Notes under the pieces: model-generated
What the model saw: only the letters and a program-made list of their open reading frames with translations
What the model was told of the DNA's origin: nothing
The model's database searches: none
DNA from: Thiohalobacter sp.
Lineage (GTDB): Bacteria; Pseudomonadota; Gammaproteobacteria; DSM-19610
Length of the DNA stretch: 6,202 nucleotides
Assembly: GCA_027010005.1 (NCBI GenBank)
Contig: JALVCM010000001.1
Span: 1 to 6,202 of the forward strand
Direction: 5' to 3'
In this document: positions 1 to 6,202 of the stretch, piece after piece
Numbering within the stretch: position 1 is the first letter of the stretch
Layout of the letters: each line of letters starts with the position of its first letter
Made by a program: the position numbers and the translations under genes

Positions 1-203
1 TGCAGTGACTGCGGGAGGTTGCGTGCGTCGATACCAACGGCGACCTTTTCGACGGGTTTGGGGGCCTGTTTCAGTTCGAGCGCAAGGGCACCCAGCAACC
101 CGGCGGGCAGGTTGTCGATGCAGTAATAGCCGAGGTCTTCGAGCGTGTGCAGGGCAACGCTTTTCCCCGAGCCGGAGAGTCCGCTGACAATGATCAGTTT
201 CAC
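1..203 (-). CDS. rapZ: RapZ, RNase adapter / nucleotide-binding protein (5' part only)
   Basis: Only the first 67 codons are in the window; the rest runs off the left edge. The translation begins (M)[20 protein letters not shown], with a Walker A P-loop GLSGSGKS at residues 8–15, followed by a [13 protein letters not shown] stretch and an IDARNLP stretch, all typical of the RapZ/YvcJ family. In Escherichia coli RapZ binds glucosamine-6-phosphate and delivers the small RNA GlmZ to RNase E, so controlling GlmS and envelope precursor supply; whether that RNA circuit exists here cannot be seen. The start is GTG at 203–201, overlapping the hprK stop as GTGA. No good Shine-Dalgarno sequence precedes it, so translation is probably coupled to hprK. 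Linkage to ptsN and hprK is the classical family context. Identification is firm despite truncation. Confidence 0.95.
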   Translation of the reverse strand, partial: MKLIIVSGLSGSGKSVALHTLEDLGYYCIDNLPAGLLGALALELKQAPKPVEKVAVGIDARNLPQSL

Positions 204-1150
204 GAAGTGTTATTTTCCATGAAACGCGTCTGGCGTTCCACAAACAACTGCGCTGAATCGAATCCTTTTAACAACAGGGTATGGTTGCGTGCTGCGGCCT
301 CGGCCAGTACCGCGAGGTTGCGGCCGGGAGCCACCGGCAGGGTGATTTCGGGTATCTCGACACCAAGAATGGTTTGCGTGGAGCGGGCGCCATACAGGCG
401 GTCGATGGTGTGCATTTGTTCCTCGCTCATCGGGACCAGTCTCAGGATCAGGCGCAGGTTCCGGCTCTGCTTGATCGCGCTGTCACCGAACATGGCGCGC
501 ACATTGAGTACACCAATACCGCGCACCTCGAGAAAGTCGCGCAGTACCTCGGGGCAGCGCCCGTTGAGCGTGTCCGGCGAGGTACGGGCGAACTCCGGGG
601 CGTCGTCGGCGACCAGCCGGTGTCCACGCGCGACCAGTTCCAGTGCCAGTTCGCTCTTGCCGACGCTGGGGTCGCCGGTGATCAGCAGCCCGAGACTGAA
701 AACTTCCATAAATACCCCGTGCAGGGTGATTTTCTCGGCAAACAGACTGGTCAGGTAATATTGCAGGTAGTTGACCAGCTGCGCGGTCGGGCGGGGGGAG
801 GTAATCAGTGGTGTGGAACTGGCCTCGGCGCGTTGCTTGATGTCGGGCGGTACGGCCTGCCCGTTGCCAATAATCACCAGATCTGTATTACCGTCAAAAA
901 GCTGGTCTATGAAGTCGCGCCGGGAGTTTTCCGTGAGCCGGTCCAGGTATTGTATTTCCGTGGCGCCAAGCACCTGGATACGGTTGGGGTGTATCAGGTT
1001 GAGGTGGCCGACAAGAGCGGTTTTGGCATTATCCGGCTCGATATTCTGGATATTGCGGTTTTCACCCAGGCGGTTGCCTGCCCACTCGAGGTCCAGCTTG
1101 CCACTCAGGGTGTCAAACAGGGTGCCAACCGAGGTGTCAGAGGTTTTCAT
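200..1150 (-). CDS. hprK: HPr kinase/phosphorylase
   Basis: A 316-residue protein of normal family length. The N-terminal domain (about 1–125) is the less conserved HprK N domain. The kinase domain carries the conserved HGV motif with His144, a P-loop GDPSVGKS at 159–166, an acidic ADD motif at 181–183, the family signature [11 protein letters not shown] at 207–217, and an RLYGAR motif near 251–256. HprK phosphorylates and dephosphorylates a serine of HPr-like proteins using ATP or pyrophosphate; in proteobacteria the likely partner is NPr/HPr of the nitrogen-type phosphotransferase system. The ATG start overlaps the ptsN stop as ATGA, and the stop overlaps rapZ as GTGA, so it is likely translated by coupling. 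The P-loop has Pro-Ser where I expect Ser-Gly, a small deviation; the A-x4-G-K-S pattern is intact, so activity is expected. hprK is absent from this cluster in enterics. Confidence 0.96.
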   Translation of the reverse strand: MKTSDTSVGTLFDTLSGKLDLEWAGNRLGENRNIQNIEPDNAKTALVGHLNLIHPNRIQVLGATEIQYLDRLTENSRRDFIDQLFDGNTDLVIIGNGQAVPPDIKQRAEASSTPLITSPRPTAQLVNYLQYYLTSLFAEKITLHGVFMEVFSLGLLITGDPSVGKSELALELVARGHRLVADDAPEFARTSPDTLNGRCPEVLRDFLEVRGIGVLNVRAMFGDSAIKQSRNLRLILRLVPMSEEQMHTIDRLYGARSTQTILGVEIPEITLPVAPGRNLAVLAEAAARNHTLLLKGFDSAQLFVERQTRFMENNTS

Positions 1151-1620
1151 GCAGAAAGTTGCTGGTTCGTGTTCCAGTGTCTGATCAGTTCAAGGCAGTC
1201 TTCAGCATTGTTGCTCTTGCGTAAACGGGCGCAGAAATCAGCGTTACTGAACATTTCAGCCAGCCCGGCGAGTATTTTCAGGTGCTCATCGGTTGACTCT
1301 TCAGGTACCAGCAGGGCCAACAGCAGGTCGACCGGCTGGTTATCGATTGCATCATAGTCAATGCCCTGCTCCAGGGTCAGTAATGCCGCGATGGGCGCGT
1401 CCAGCCCGCTCATGCGGCCATGTGGCAGGGCGACGCCCTTGCCGAGCCCGGTACTCCCCAGTCGCTCACGCCCGATCAGGCTGTCGAAAATTTCACCGTC
1501 GGTAAAGCCCGGCAGACCATTGGCCAGTAGTTCGCTGAGTGTTTCCAGCGCGCGCTTTTTGCTGGAGCTGCCCTGCTGGCAGGCAATACGTGCTGGGTCA
1601 AGGAGTTTGGCAATTTGCAT
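1147..1620 (-). CDS. ptsN: PTS EIIA-Ntr, nitrogen regulatory phosphocarrier
   Basis: A 157-residue single-domain PTS EIIA type-2 protein, close to the usual length for PtsN. The phosphorylated histidine is His67 in the motif ALPHGR, preceded by RERLGSTGLGKGVALPH, the classic EIIA-Ntr active-site block; a second family block, LLLALLVPEESTDEHLKILAGLAEMF, follows. PtsN accepts phosphate from NPr and acts as a cytoplasmic regulator rather than a sugar transporter, in enterics affecting potassium transport and sigma-54-linked metabolism. The ATG at 1620 is preceded by a GGAG sequence at 1633–1630 with 9 bases between, which supports this start. It lies 48 bases after hpf, and its stop overlaps the hprK start, so the two are probably translationally coupled. 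An RNA hairpin sits against its ribosome binding site (see 1633–1656). Confidence 0.97.
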   Translation of the reverse strand: MQIAKLLDPARIACQQGSSSKKRALETLSELLANGLPGFTDGEIFDSLIGRERLGSTGLGKGVALPHGRMSGLDAPIAALLTLEQGIDYDAIDNQPVDLLLALLVPEESTDEHLKILAGLAEMFSNADFCARLRKSNNAEDCLELIRHWNTNQQLSA

Positions 1621-1629
1621 GGTTGTCGG

Positions 1630-1633
1630 CTCC
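1630..1633 (-). promoter_or_regulatory. Ribosome binding site of ptsN
   Basis: GGAG on the minus strand, 9 bases before the ATG at 1620. It supports that start codon, and its first base is paired in the adjoining hairpin. Confidence 0.65.
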
Positions 1634-1656
1634 GGGAGGCGTGTCTGCGCCCCCCG
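1633..1656 (-). other. RNA hairpin between hpf and ptsN
   Basis: On the minus strand CGGGGGGCG (1656–1648) can pair with CGCCTCCCG (1641–1633) around a 6-base CAGACA loop: nine pairs, eight Watson-Crick and one G·U. The 3' arm ends in the first G of the GGAG ribosome binding site of ptsN. No U-run follows, so it does not look like an intrinsic terminator. It may be an mRNA processing or stability element, or may tune ptsN translation; the function is inference. Pairing was done by eye with no energy calculation. Confidence 0.5.
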
Positions 1657-1668
1657 TATCGTTCTCCC

Positions 1669-1995
1669 CTAAAGGGCCTGCTTCTTGTTTTCCGCGCCTT
1701 CCGAACGGTGATGGTCGGTGAGTTTTTCCTTGTGCTTCTTGATCTGGCGGTCCAGCTTGTCAGTCAGGCCGTCGATCGCGGCATACATGTTTTCTTCCGT
1801 GTCGTCAGCAAACAGTTTGCCGCCGGAAATATGGATCGTGGCTTCGGCCGTATGACGCAGTTTTTCGACGCTCAGCACCACGTGGACATCGGTGACGTGG
1901 TCGAAATGGCGCTCCAGCCGCTGGAATTTTTCCGCAACATAGGCGCGCATGGGTTCAGTGATTTCTACGTGGCGTCCGGTAACATCTATTTGCAT
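1669..1995 (-). CDS. hpf: Ribosome hibernation-promoting factor (short HPF/YfiA family)
   Basis: A 108-residue protein that begins MQIDVTGRHVEITEPMRAYV, contains the conserved VEKLRHTAEATIHISGG and DDTEENMYAAIDGLTDKLDRQIKKHKEKL blocks, and ends in a charged tail. This is the single-domain, short HPF class (E. coli HPF is 95 residues), lacking the C-terminal dimerisation domain of long HPF. The family binds the 30S subunit near the mRNA and tRNA sites and inactivates ribosomes in stationary phase or stress. An in-frame upstream ATG at 2022 exists and would add nine residues, but the ATG at 1995 is chosen because a strong GAGGAG site precedes it with 7 bases' spacing and the protein then aligns to the family from residue 1. 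It follows rpoN by 23 bases, its usual place. Confidence 0.97.
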   Translation of the reverse strand: MQIDVTGRHVEITEPMRAYVAEKFQRLERHFDHVTDVHVVLSVEKLRHTAEATIHISGGKLFADDTEENMYAAIDGLTDKLDRQIKKHKEKLTDHHRSEGAENKKQAL

Positions 1996-2002
1996 GGAGA
2001 TA

Positions 2003-2008
2003 CTCCTC
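2003..2008 (-). promoter_or_regulatory. Strong ribosome binding site of hpf (decides the start)
   Basis: GAGGAG on the minus strand, 7 bases before the ATG at 1995. It is the best Shine-Dalgarno match in the window and argues against the upstream in-frame ATG at 2022, which lies inside the end of rpoN. Confidence 0.85.
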
Positions 2009-2018
2009 GTCCATGGCC

Positions 2019-3515
2019 TCAAGCGAGGCGTTTACGTTCATTGGAAGGTGGTATGTTCATCGCTTCGCGGTACTTGGCGATGGTGCGTCGAGCAACTTTT
2101 ATGCCCTGGTCGGCGAGCAGTGTGGCGATCTTGCTGTCGCTGAGCGGCTTGTTGGGTTTTTCTGCGGCAACCAGTTTCTTGATGATGGCACGTATGGCGG
2201 TGGCCGAGCATTCCCCGCCGTCGGCGGTGCCGACATGGCTGGAGAAGAAATACTTGAATTCGAATATGCCACGCGGAGTGTGCATGTACTTCTGGGTGGT
2301 AACGCGGGAGATGGTGGACTCGTGCATCTCGACCGTTTCGGCAATGTCGCGTAATACCAGCGGCTTCATGGCTTCATCACCGTACTCGAAGAAGTTGCGT
2401 TGTCGTTCAACAATGCAACGGGCCACCTTGAGCAGGGTTTCGTGGCGGCTTTGCAGGCTCTTCAGGAACCAGCGGGCTTCCTGCAGGTGGTTGCGCAGGT
2501 AGGTGTTATCATCACTGTTGTCGGCACGCCGTACCAGGTTGGCGTACTGGCTGTTGATGCGTAGTTTGGGCGTTGCTTCTATGTTCAGATCCACCTGCCA
2601 CTTGCCCTTTCTTTTGACTACGAATACATCGGGCACTACATACTGCGGCGTTGCACTGGTAATCTGCGAACCCGGTCGCGGGTTGAGCGACTGGACCAGT
2701 TTAAGTACTTCCTGAAGCTCTGACTCAGTGAGCTTCATGCGTCGCATAATCTGATTATAGTCCCGATTTCCGAGCAGGGTGACGTGTTCCTGCACCAGTT
2801 GCAGTGCCTGCTTGCGCCTCGGGGTGCCGGGGTCCAGCGCAAGCAGCTGGATCAACAGGCATTCTGCCGGGTCGCGGGCGCCTACACCCACCGGGTCGAA
2901 ATGCTGGATACGGCGCAGTACGGCCTGGATTTCCTCAACGCCGATTTCCAGTTCCGGTGCCAGGTCGAGGCTTTCGTTCAGTTCCTCAAGGGAAATATTC
3001 AGGTAACCGTCATCATTGATTGAATCGATAATGGCTTCGGCAATCGCGCGATCGACGTCACTGAAGGGCGTCAGGTCGAGTTGCCAGTGCAGGTGTTCGT
3101 GCAGGCTTTCGCTGCTGCCCAGGTGGGTTTCAAAGAAGTCACGATCGTGATCACCACCGGGGGCGCTGAAACTGGTGGCGCCCATATCGTAGGTGTCTTC
3201 CCAGCTGGTGTCGCCGGGTAACTCGTCGGGTATGGTTTCTGTATTGCTGGTGACTTCGGCATCGATACCTTCGGTTTTCGTGGCAGCCGGGTCGGCATCT
3301 GCGGCGGCAGCCTGGTCCGGTGCGGACTCGGCGGCGGTTTCGGTGCGGGTTTCCTGGTCGTTCTCGTCACGTTCCAGCATCAGGTTGGAATCGAGAACGG
3401 TTTGTACTTCAAGTTGCAGTTCGAGTGTAGAGAGTTGCAGCAGACGGATCGCCTGTTGCAACTGGGGCGTCATTGTCAGGTGTTGGCCAAGCCGGAGCTG
3501 GATGGACTGCTTCAT
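2019..3515 (-). CDS. rpoN: RNA polymerase sigma-54 factor
   Basis: A 498-residue sigma-54. The glutamine- and leucine-rich activator-contact region I (about 1–50) begins [20 protein letters not shown], as in other gammaproteobacterial RpoN. An acidic, alanine-rich linker (about 50–125) follows, then the core-binding domain (about 130–320), the helix-turn-helix DNA-binding region (about 385–415, including [18 protein letters not shown]) and the diagnostic RpoN box [10 protein letters not shown] at 475–484. It directs RNA polymerase to –24/–12 promoters that need AAA+ activators, typically for nitrogen, motility and stress functions. The start is uncertain: ATG at 3515 fits the family, but no clear Shine-Dalgarno precedes it, and an in-frame GTG at 3530 would add MTRNY. 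It is separated from lptB by 119 bases that carry a sigma-54-like promoter, and is followed by hpf after 23 bases. Confidence 0.98.
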   Translation of the reverse strand: MKQSIQLRLGQHLTMTPQLQQAIRLLQLSTLELQLEVQTVLDSNLMLERDENDQETRTETAAESAPDQAAAADADPAATKTEGIDAEVTSNTETIPDELPGDTSWEDTYDMGATSFSAPGGDHDRDFFETHLGSSESLHEHLHWQLDLTPFSDVDRAIAEAIIDSINDDGYLNISLEELNESLDLAPELEIGVEEIQAVLRRIQHFDPVGVGARDPAECLLIQLLALDPGTPRRKQALQLVQEHVTLLGNRDYNQIMRRMKLTESELQEVLKLVQSLNPRPGSQITSATPQYVVPDVFVVKRKGKWQVDLNIEATPKLRINSQYANLVRRADNSDDNTYLRNHLQEARWFLKSLQSRHETLLKVARCIVERQRNFFEYGDEAMKPLVLRDIAETVEMHESTISRVTTQKYMHTPRGIFEFKYFFSSHVGTADGGECSATAIRAIIKKLVAAEKPNKPLSDSKIATLLADQGIKVARRTIAKYREAMNIPPSNERKRLA

Positions 3516-3547
3516 ATAATTACGCGTCACCGGTCTCTGTTGTGCGG

Positions 3548-3568
3548 CGGCTGAAAGGGTGACAGCCG
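3548..3568 (-). other. Small hairpin in the rpoN leader
   Basis: CGGCTG (3568–3563) and CAGCCG (3553–3548) on the minus strand form a six-pair stem with a 9-base loop. No U-run follows, so it is not a terminator. With only six pairs it could be chance; it would lie in the 5' leader of an rpoN transcript started at the promoter just upstream. Confidence 0.3.
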
Positions 3569-3588
3569 GTTACAGAGAGGTATTCTAC

Positions 3589-3604
3589 TGCATTTATTGT
3601 GCCA
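3589..3604 (-). promoter_or_regulatory. Candidate sigma-54 (–24/–12) promoter upstream of rpoN
   Basis: The minus strand reads TGGCACAATAAATGCA. Against the consensus TGGCACG-N4-TTGCW it matches 10 of 12 fixed positions, including the essential GG and GC with exactly 10 bases between. A start site would be near 3578, giving a leader of about 63 bases before the rpoN ATG at 3515. It points towards rpoN, so it suggests RpoN controls its own gene and the downstream block. It was read by eye, and no activator site was identified. Confidence 0.55.
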
Positions 3605-3634
3605 TTGTAGTGTTTTGTGAAATTAATTTCCGGA

Positions 3635-4360
3635 TCACATACGGAAATGGTCACCGAGGTAAACATCGCGCACTTTCTGGTTCTGCAGGATGTCCTCCGG
3701 CGAACCTTCGGCCAGTGTGTGGCCGTTACCGATAATGTAGGCGCGTGAGCAGATGCCCAGTGTTTCGCGCACGTTGTGGTCGGTGATAAGGATTCCAATG
3801 TTCCGCTCGGTCAGGTGTTCAACAATACGCTGGATGTCGATGACCGAAATCGGGTCGACACCGGCAAAGGGTTCGTCCAGCAGGATGAAGCGTGGTTCCA
3901 TGGCCAGGGCGCGTGCAATTTCCACGCGTCGGCGTTCTCCACCGGACAGGCTGACGCCTTTTTGTTCCCGCAGGTGTTCGATATGGAGTTCCTGCAGGAG
4001 GTTTTCCATTTTATCGGCACGTTCCCGGCGACTTAAATCTTTTCGCAACTCCAGTACCGCGAGCAGGTTGTCGGCGACACTGAGCTTGCGGAATACCGAG
4101 GCTTCCTGGGGCAGGTAACCGACACCCTTGCGGGCGCGTATGTGCATGGGAAAGGGGGTCAGGTCCAGGTCATCCAGCCATACACTGCCGCCGTCACTGG
4201 GGACCAGCCCGACGATCATGTAAAAGCAGGTGGTTTTACCTGCCCCGTTGGGGCCGAGCAGGCCGACCACCTCGCCGCTGTCCACGTGCAACGAGACAGA
4301 TTCGATAACCTTGCGGCCGGAATAGCTCTTGCCAAGTTCCCGGGCTTCCAGTCGACTCAT
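3635..4360 (-). CDS. lptB: LPS export ABC transporter ATPase LptB
   Basis: A 241-residue ABC ATPase, the exact usual length of LptB. Walker A GPNGAGKT is at 36–43, the Q-loop Gln85 in [11 protein letters not shown], the signature [16 protein letters not shown] from 138, Walker B FILLDEP with catalytic Glu163 at 158–164, and the switch His195 in [11 protein letters not shown]. The [13 protein letters not shown] segment and C-terminal [10 protein letters not shown] are specific to LptB. Two LptB subunits power the inner-membrane LptFG complex that extracts LPS and pushes it onto LptC and LptA. Its ATG overlaps the lptA stop as ATGA, so the two are translationally coupled and made together. lptF and lptG are not in the window, which is normal because they lie elsewhere in the genome. 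Confidence 0.98.
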   Translation of the reverse strand: MSRLEARELGKSYSGRKVIESVSLHVDSGEVVGLLGPNGAGKTTCFYMIVGLVPSDGGSVWLDDLDLTPFPMHIRARKGVGYLPQEASVFRKLSVADNLLAVLELRKDLSRRERADKMENLLQELHIEHLREQKGVSLSGGERRRVEIARALAMEPRFILLDEPFAGVDPISVIDIQRIVEHLTERNIGILITDHNVRETLGICSRAYIIGNGHTLAEGSPEDILQNQKVRDVYLGDHFRM

Positions 4361-4875
4361 GGTGCAGGGCTGGCCTTGTTGTCTTTTTTGGGCTTGGGCT
4401 GAATGGTAATGATGACCCGGTCATCCGGCTGGTCAGTGCCGGCATTGACCTGGTCTTTCACGACATCATAGACGATACGTTCGCTACGCAGCACATCACC
4501 GGCCTGGTTGACCACGGCTTCTCCCAGCAGAATGATGTGTTGCGGGTTGGTGTAGTACTCCATGCGTTTCGAGTGGGCATGTACGTCCTGGTCCTTGCCG
4601 TCCGGCCGTTGTTTGTAGGTGGCCGGGTTGCCATCCATCAGGACCTTGTCGATGTCATTGCCCTTGTTATGGACGACCATGCGGTCGCCGGTCAGAACCA
4701 GCGTACCCTGGGTAACCCGGACATTGCCGGTATAGATACTGACGCCTTTGGCATCATCCAGCTCAACGCGGTCTGCCTCGATCATCATCGGCTGGTCACG
4801 GTCGCTGGACAGGGCGTGGCTCAGGGAAGGGAATACCAGAAAAGCGGCCAGGACAAGAGGAGTGATGCGCGTCAT
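4357..4875 (-). CDS. lptA: Periplasmic LPS transport protein LptA
   Basis: A 172-residue protein, slightly shorter than E. coli LptA (185). Residues 1–21 form a signal peptide: MTR, a hydrophobic core LVLAAFLVF, and a likely cleavage site after Ser-His-Ala21. The mature part is one OstA/LptA beta-jellyroll domain, with the family segments [33 protein letters not shown] and [32 protein letters not shown], and ends in a Lys/Pro-rich tail. LptA bridges the inner- and outer-membrane parts of the LPS export machine. An in-frame TAA ends 9 bases before the ATG, so no earlier start is possible; no clear Shine-Dalgarno is visible. It directly follows kdsC by 19 bases, whereas lptC normally lies between them. 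It is coupled to lptB by a 4-base overlap. Confidence 0.96.
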   Translation of the reverse strand: MTRITPLVLAAFLVFPSLSHALSSDRDQPMMIEADRVELDDAKGVSIYTGNVRVTQGTLVLTGDRMVVHNKGNDIDKVLMDGNPATYKQRPDGKDQDVHAHSKRMEYYTNPQHIILLGEAVVNQAGDVLRSERIVYDVVKDQVNAGTDQPDDRVIITIQPKPKKDNKASPAP

Positions 4876-4894
4876 GCGTATACGTTACCCGCAA

Positions 4895-5422
4895 TCAGAG
4901 GTAACTTTCCAGTTCCTGTTGCAAAACACCGTGCGCTTCCATGAGCATTTCGCAGACATCGCGGGCAGCGCCGCGGCCACCGGCACGTGGTGTCTGCCAG
5001 TGGCTGTGCTTCAGGACAAAGGCGTGGGCATCCTGTACCGCAATGGCCAGGCCGACCTTCTGCATGACGGGAAGATCGACCACGTCATCACCAAGGTAGG
5101 CGATTTCATCGGCCTGCAGGCCGGTGTGTTTCAGCAATTCGGCAAAGCCCTGCAACTTGTCGTGCTGGCCTTGCCAGACCAGTTCCGGGTCTATACCCAG
5201 GTTACGTATGCGGTGTTCCACAACCTTTGAGGTGCGACCGGTGATAATGGCGCAGCGTACACCGTATTTCTGCAGCATTTTGATGCCATGGCCGTCCTGT
5301 GAATGGAAAGCCTTGTACTCCTGGCCATCGTCGCCGATGAACAGACTGCCGTCGGTCAGCACACCATCGACATCGAATATCAGCAGTTTGATGCGGGCGG
5401 CTTTTTCAAGGATGTCTTTCAT
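4895..5422 (-). CDS. kdsC: 3-deoxy-D-manno-octulosonate 8-phosphate phosphatase
   Basis: A 175-residue HAD-superfamily phosphatase of the small tetrameric KdsC type, which has no cap domain. The nucleophile motif is FDVDGVLTDG with Asp17 and Asp19; motif II is IITGRTS; the lysine lies in the WQGQHDK segment; the acidic motif is YLGDDVVDLPVM. The C-terminal TPRAGGRGAARDVCE matches the conserved KdsC tail. It removes phosphate from Kdo-8-phosphate to give Kdo, the inner-core sugar of lipopolysaccharide, in the cytoplasm. The ATG at 5422 lies 9 bases after the kdsD stop, with an AGGGG sequence only 2 bases before it, so it probably relies on coupling with kdsD. Immediately downstream is lptA rather than lptC. 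Confidence 0.97.
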   Translation of the reverse strand: MKDILEKAARIKLLIFDVDGVLTDGSLFIGDDGQEYKAFHSQDGHGIKMLQKYGVRCAIITGRTSKVVEHRIRNLGIDPELVWQGQHDKLQGFAELLKHTGLQADEIAYLGDDVVDLPVMQKVGLAIAVQDAHAFVLKHSHWQTPRAGGRGAARDVCEMLMEAHGVLQQELESYL

Positions 5423-5431
5423 TGCCCCTGC

Positions 5432-6202
5432 CTATACCACGCCCGCGCGCAGCAGGTCGTGCATATTGAGTGCGCCAATCAGTTGATTGTTGTTATCGAC
5501 CACCAGCAGGGCATTGAATTTCCCGTCTTCCATGATCTTCAGGGCTTCTGCCGCCAGCAGGCCAGGGGAGATCAGGGTGCAGTCACGGGTCATGACCTGG
5601 TCGATGGGGGTTTTGTGCAGGTCGATATCGTTATCCAGTGCACGGCGCAGATCTCCATCGGTGAAAATACCCTCGACCTGTTTTTTGTCGTTTACCACGG
5701 CTGTCGCACCAAGACCTTTCTGTGTCATCTCCAGCAGTGCATCACAGATCAGTGTGCCTGTTGGCACATAGGGAACGCGATCACCGGTGTGGATCAGATC
5801 GTCGATCAGCAGCAGCAGACGCCGGCCCAGTTTTCCACCCGGGTGAGAGCGGGCGAAGTCATCGGCCGTGAAACCACGGACTTCCAGCAGCGATATTGCC
5901 AGGGCATCTCCCATAGCCAGGGCGGCCGTGGTACTGGCGGTGGGGGCGAGGTCCAGCGGGCAGGCTTCTTTCTCCACACTGACGTCGAGATTGACGCTGG
6001 CGGCCTGCGCCAGTGGCGAATCCGGGTTGCCGGTCAGCGAAATCAGCGGTACATCGAGACGCTTGATGATGGGCAGAATGGTGAGGATTTCTTCGGTCGA
6101 GCCGGAATTGGACAGGGCGATCACCACATCTTTCGCCGTAATCATGCCCAGGTCACCGTGACTGGCCTCGCCGGGATGGACAAAAAATGCCGGAGTACCT
6201 GT
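5432..6202 (-). CDS. kdsD: Arabinose-5-phosphate isomerase (3' part only)
   Basis: The 256 C-terminal residues are present; the start lies beyond the right edge, and the frame is open to the last base. The fragment begins TGTPAFFVHPGEASHGDLGM and continues with the SIS sugar isomerase domain: IALSNSGSTEEI, the KEACPLDLAPT block, and SHPGGKLGR at about 119–127 of the fragment, which holds the histidine implicated in catalysis. Two CBS domains follow (about 135–190 and 200–254), ending MHDLLRAGVV. KdsD interconverts ribulose-5-phosphate and arabinose-5-phosphate, the first committed step of Kdo synthesis. The SIS plus two CBS architecture and position before kdsC separate it from the GutQ paralogue. 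The first CBS domain has FTDGDLRRALD, as expected. Confidence 0.97.
   Translation of the reverse strand, partial: TGTPAFFVHPGEASHGDLGMITAKDVVIALSNSGSTEEILTILPIIKRLDVPLISLTGNPDSPLAQAASVNLDVSVEKEACPLDLAPTASTTAALAMGDALAISLLEVRGFTADDFARSHPGGKLGRRLLLLIDDLIHTGDRVPYVPTGTLICDALLEMTQKGLGATAVVNDKKQVEGIFTDGDLRRALDNDIDLHKTPIDQVMTRDCTLISPGLLAAEALKIMEDGKFNALLVVDNNNQLIGALNMHDLLRAGVV

Larger units (their letters stand above)
3516..3634. other. Intergenic region between lptB and rpoN (rpoN leader)
   Basis: The longest non-coding stretch in the window. It is more A+T-rich next to lptB and G+C-rich near rpoN. It holds a sigma-54-type promoter match (3589–3604), a TAGAAT –10-like hexamer at 3587–3582 that lacks a matching –35 (CTACAA at 17-base spacing), and a small hairpin (3548–3568). 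No terminator with a U-run follows lptB, so read-through from lptB is likely as well. Confidence 0.7.

Noticed and set aside
281..1357. A 358-codon plus-strand open frame across hprK and ptsN
   Set aside because: It is antisense to two clearly conserved genes, resembles no family I know, and arises because G/C-rich codons on the other strand leave few stops.
1633..1656. An intrinsic terminator after hpf
   Set aside because: The hairpin is good, but GAGCCGACAACC follows instead of a U-run, and ptsN starts 12 bases later.
1615..2502. A 295-codon plus-strand open frame across hpf and the 3' part of rpoN
   Set aside because: It is antisense to hpf and rpoN, which carry unmistakable family motifs, and it has no recognisable domain.
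3582..3610. A sigma-70 promoter upstream of rpoN based on TAGAAT (3587–3582)
   Set aside because: The –35 hexamer at 17-base spacing is CTACAA, which matches the consensus at only two of six positions; the overlapping sigma-54 pattern is far stronger.
3520..3798. A 92-codon minus-strand open frame spanning the end of lptB and the lptB–rpoN gap
   Set aside because: It is out of frame with lptB, overlaps the promoter region, and has low-complexity Thr/Arg content with no family resemblance or ribosome binding site.
4357..4875. An lptC–lptA fusion explaining the missing lptC
   Set aside because: The protein is 172 residues with a cleavable signal peptide and a single LptA domain; there is no room for LptC.
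4877..4884. The 8-base palindrome CGTATACG between kdsC and lptA as a scar of lptC loss or an operator
   Set aside because: It is too short to mean anything alone, with no flanking repeats or mobile-element remains.

Overview
The window is a compact run of nine genes, all on the minus strand, that I recognise as the conserved kdsD–kdsC–lptA–lptB–rpoN–hpf–ptsN–hprK–rapZ cluster of Gram-negative bacteria. Gene order, protein lengths and motifs all point to a gammaproteobacterium, judged by content only. It is unlikely to be an enteric, because hprK sits between ptsN and rapZ. That arrangement is known from Xanthomonas-type and other non-enteric gammaproteobacteria, and hprK is also common in betaproteobacteria. 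No species is assigned.

Layout in the direction of transcription (right to left). The 3' part of kdsD (start off the right edge) and kdsC supply two steps of Kdo synthesis for lipopolysaccharide. lptA and lptB supply the periplasmic bridge and the ATPase of the LPS export machine. A 119-base gap follows, the longest non-coding stretch here, and it carries a good match to a sigma-54 promoter. Then come rpoN (sigma-54), hpf (ribosome hibernation factor), ptsN (EIIA-Ntr), hprK (HPr kinase/phosphorylase) and the first 67 codons of rapZ, cut by the left edge. Gaps are 9 bases (kdsD–kdsC), 19 (kdsC–lptA), 119 (lptB–rpoN), 23 (rpoN–hpf) and 48 (hpf–ptsN). lptA/lptB, ptsN/hprK and hprK/rapZ each overlap by 4 bases, so an operon with translational coupling is likely.

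How they work together: the right half makes and exports LPS. The left half is a regulatory block joining nitrogen/stress transcription (RpoN), ribosome hibernation (Hpf), the nitrogen phosphotransferase branch (PtsN, with HprK able to phosphorylate its HPr-like partner) and envelope precursor control (RapZ).

This is mostly a conserved housekeeping region, and I see no new defence, mobile or biosynthetic system. The points worth a second look are: lptC is missing from its usual place between kdsC and lptA; a sigma-54-type promoter lies directly upstream of rpoN itself, suggesting autoregulation; a strong hairpin abuts the ptsN ribosome binding site; rpoN has a weak, ambiguous translation start; and HprK has a slightly unusual P-loop. 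No tRNA, rRNA, CRISPR array, insertion sequence or convincing intrinsic terminator was seen.
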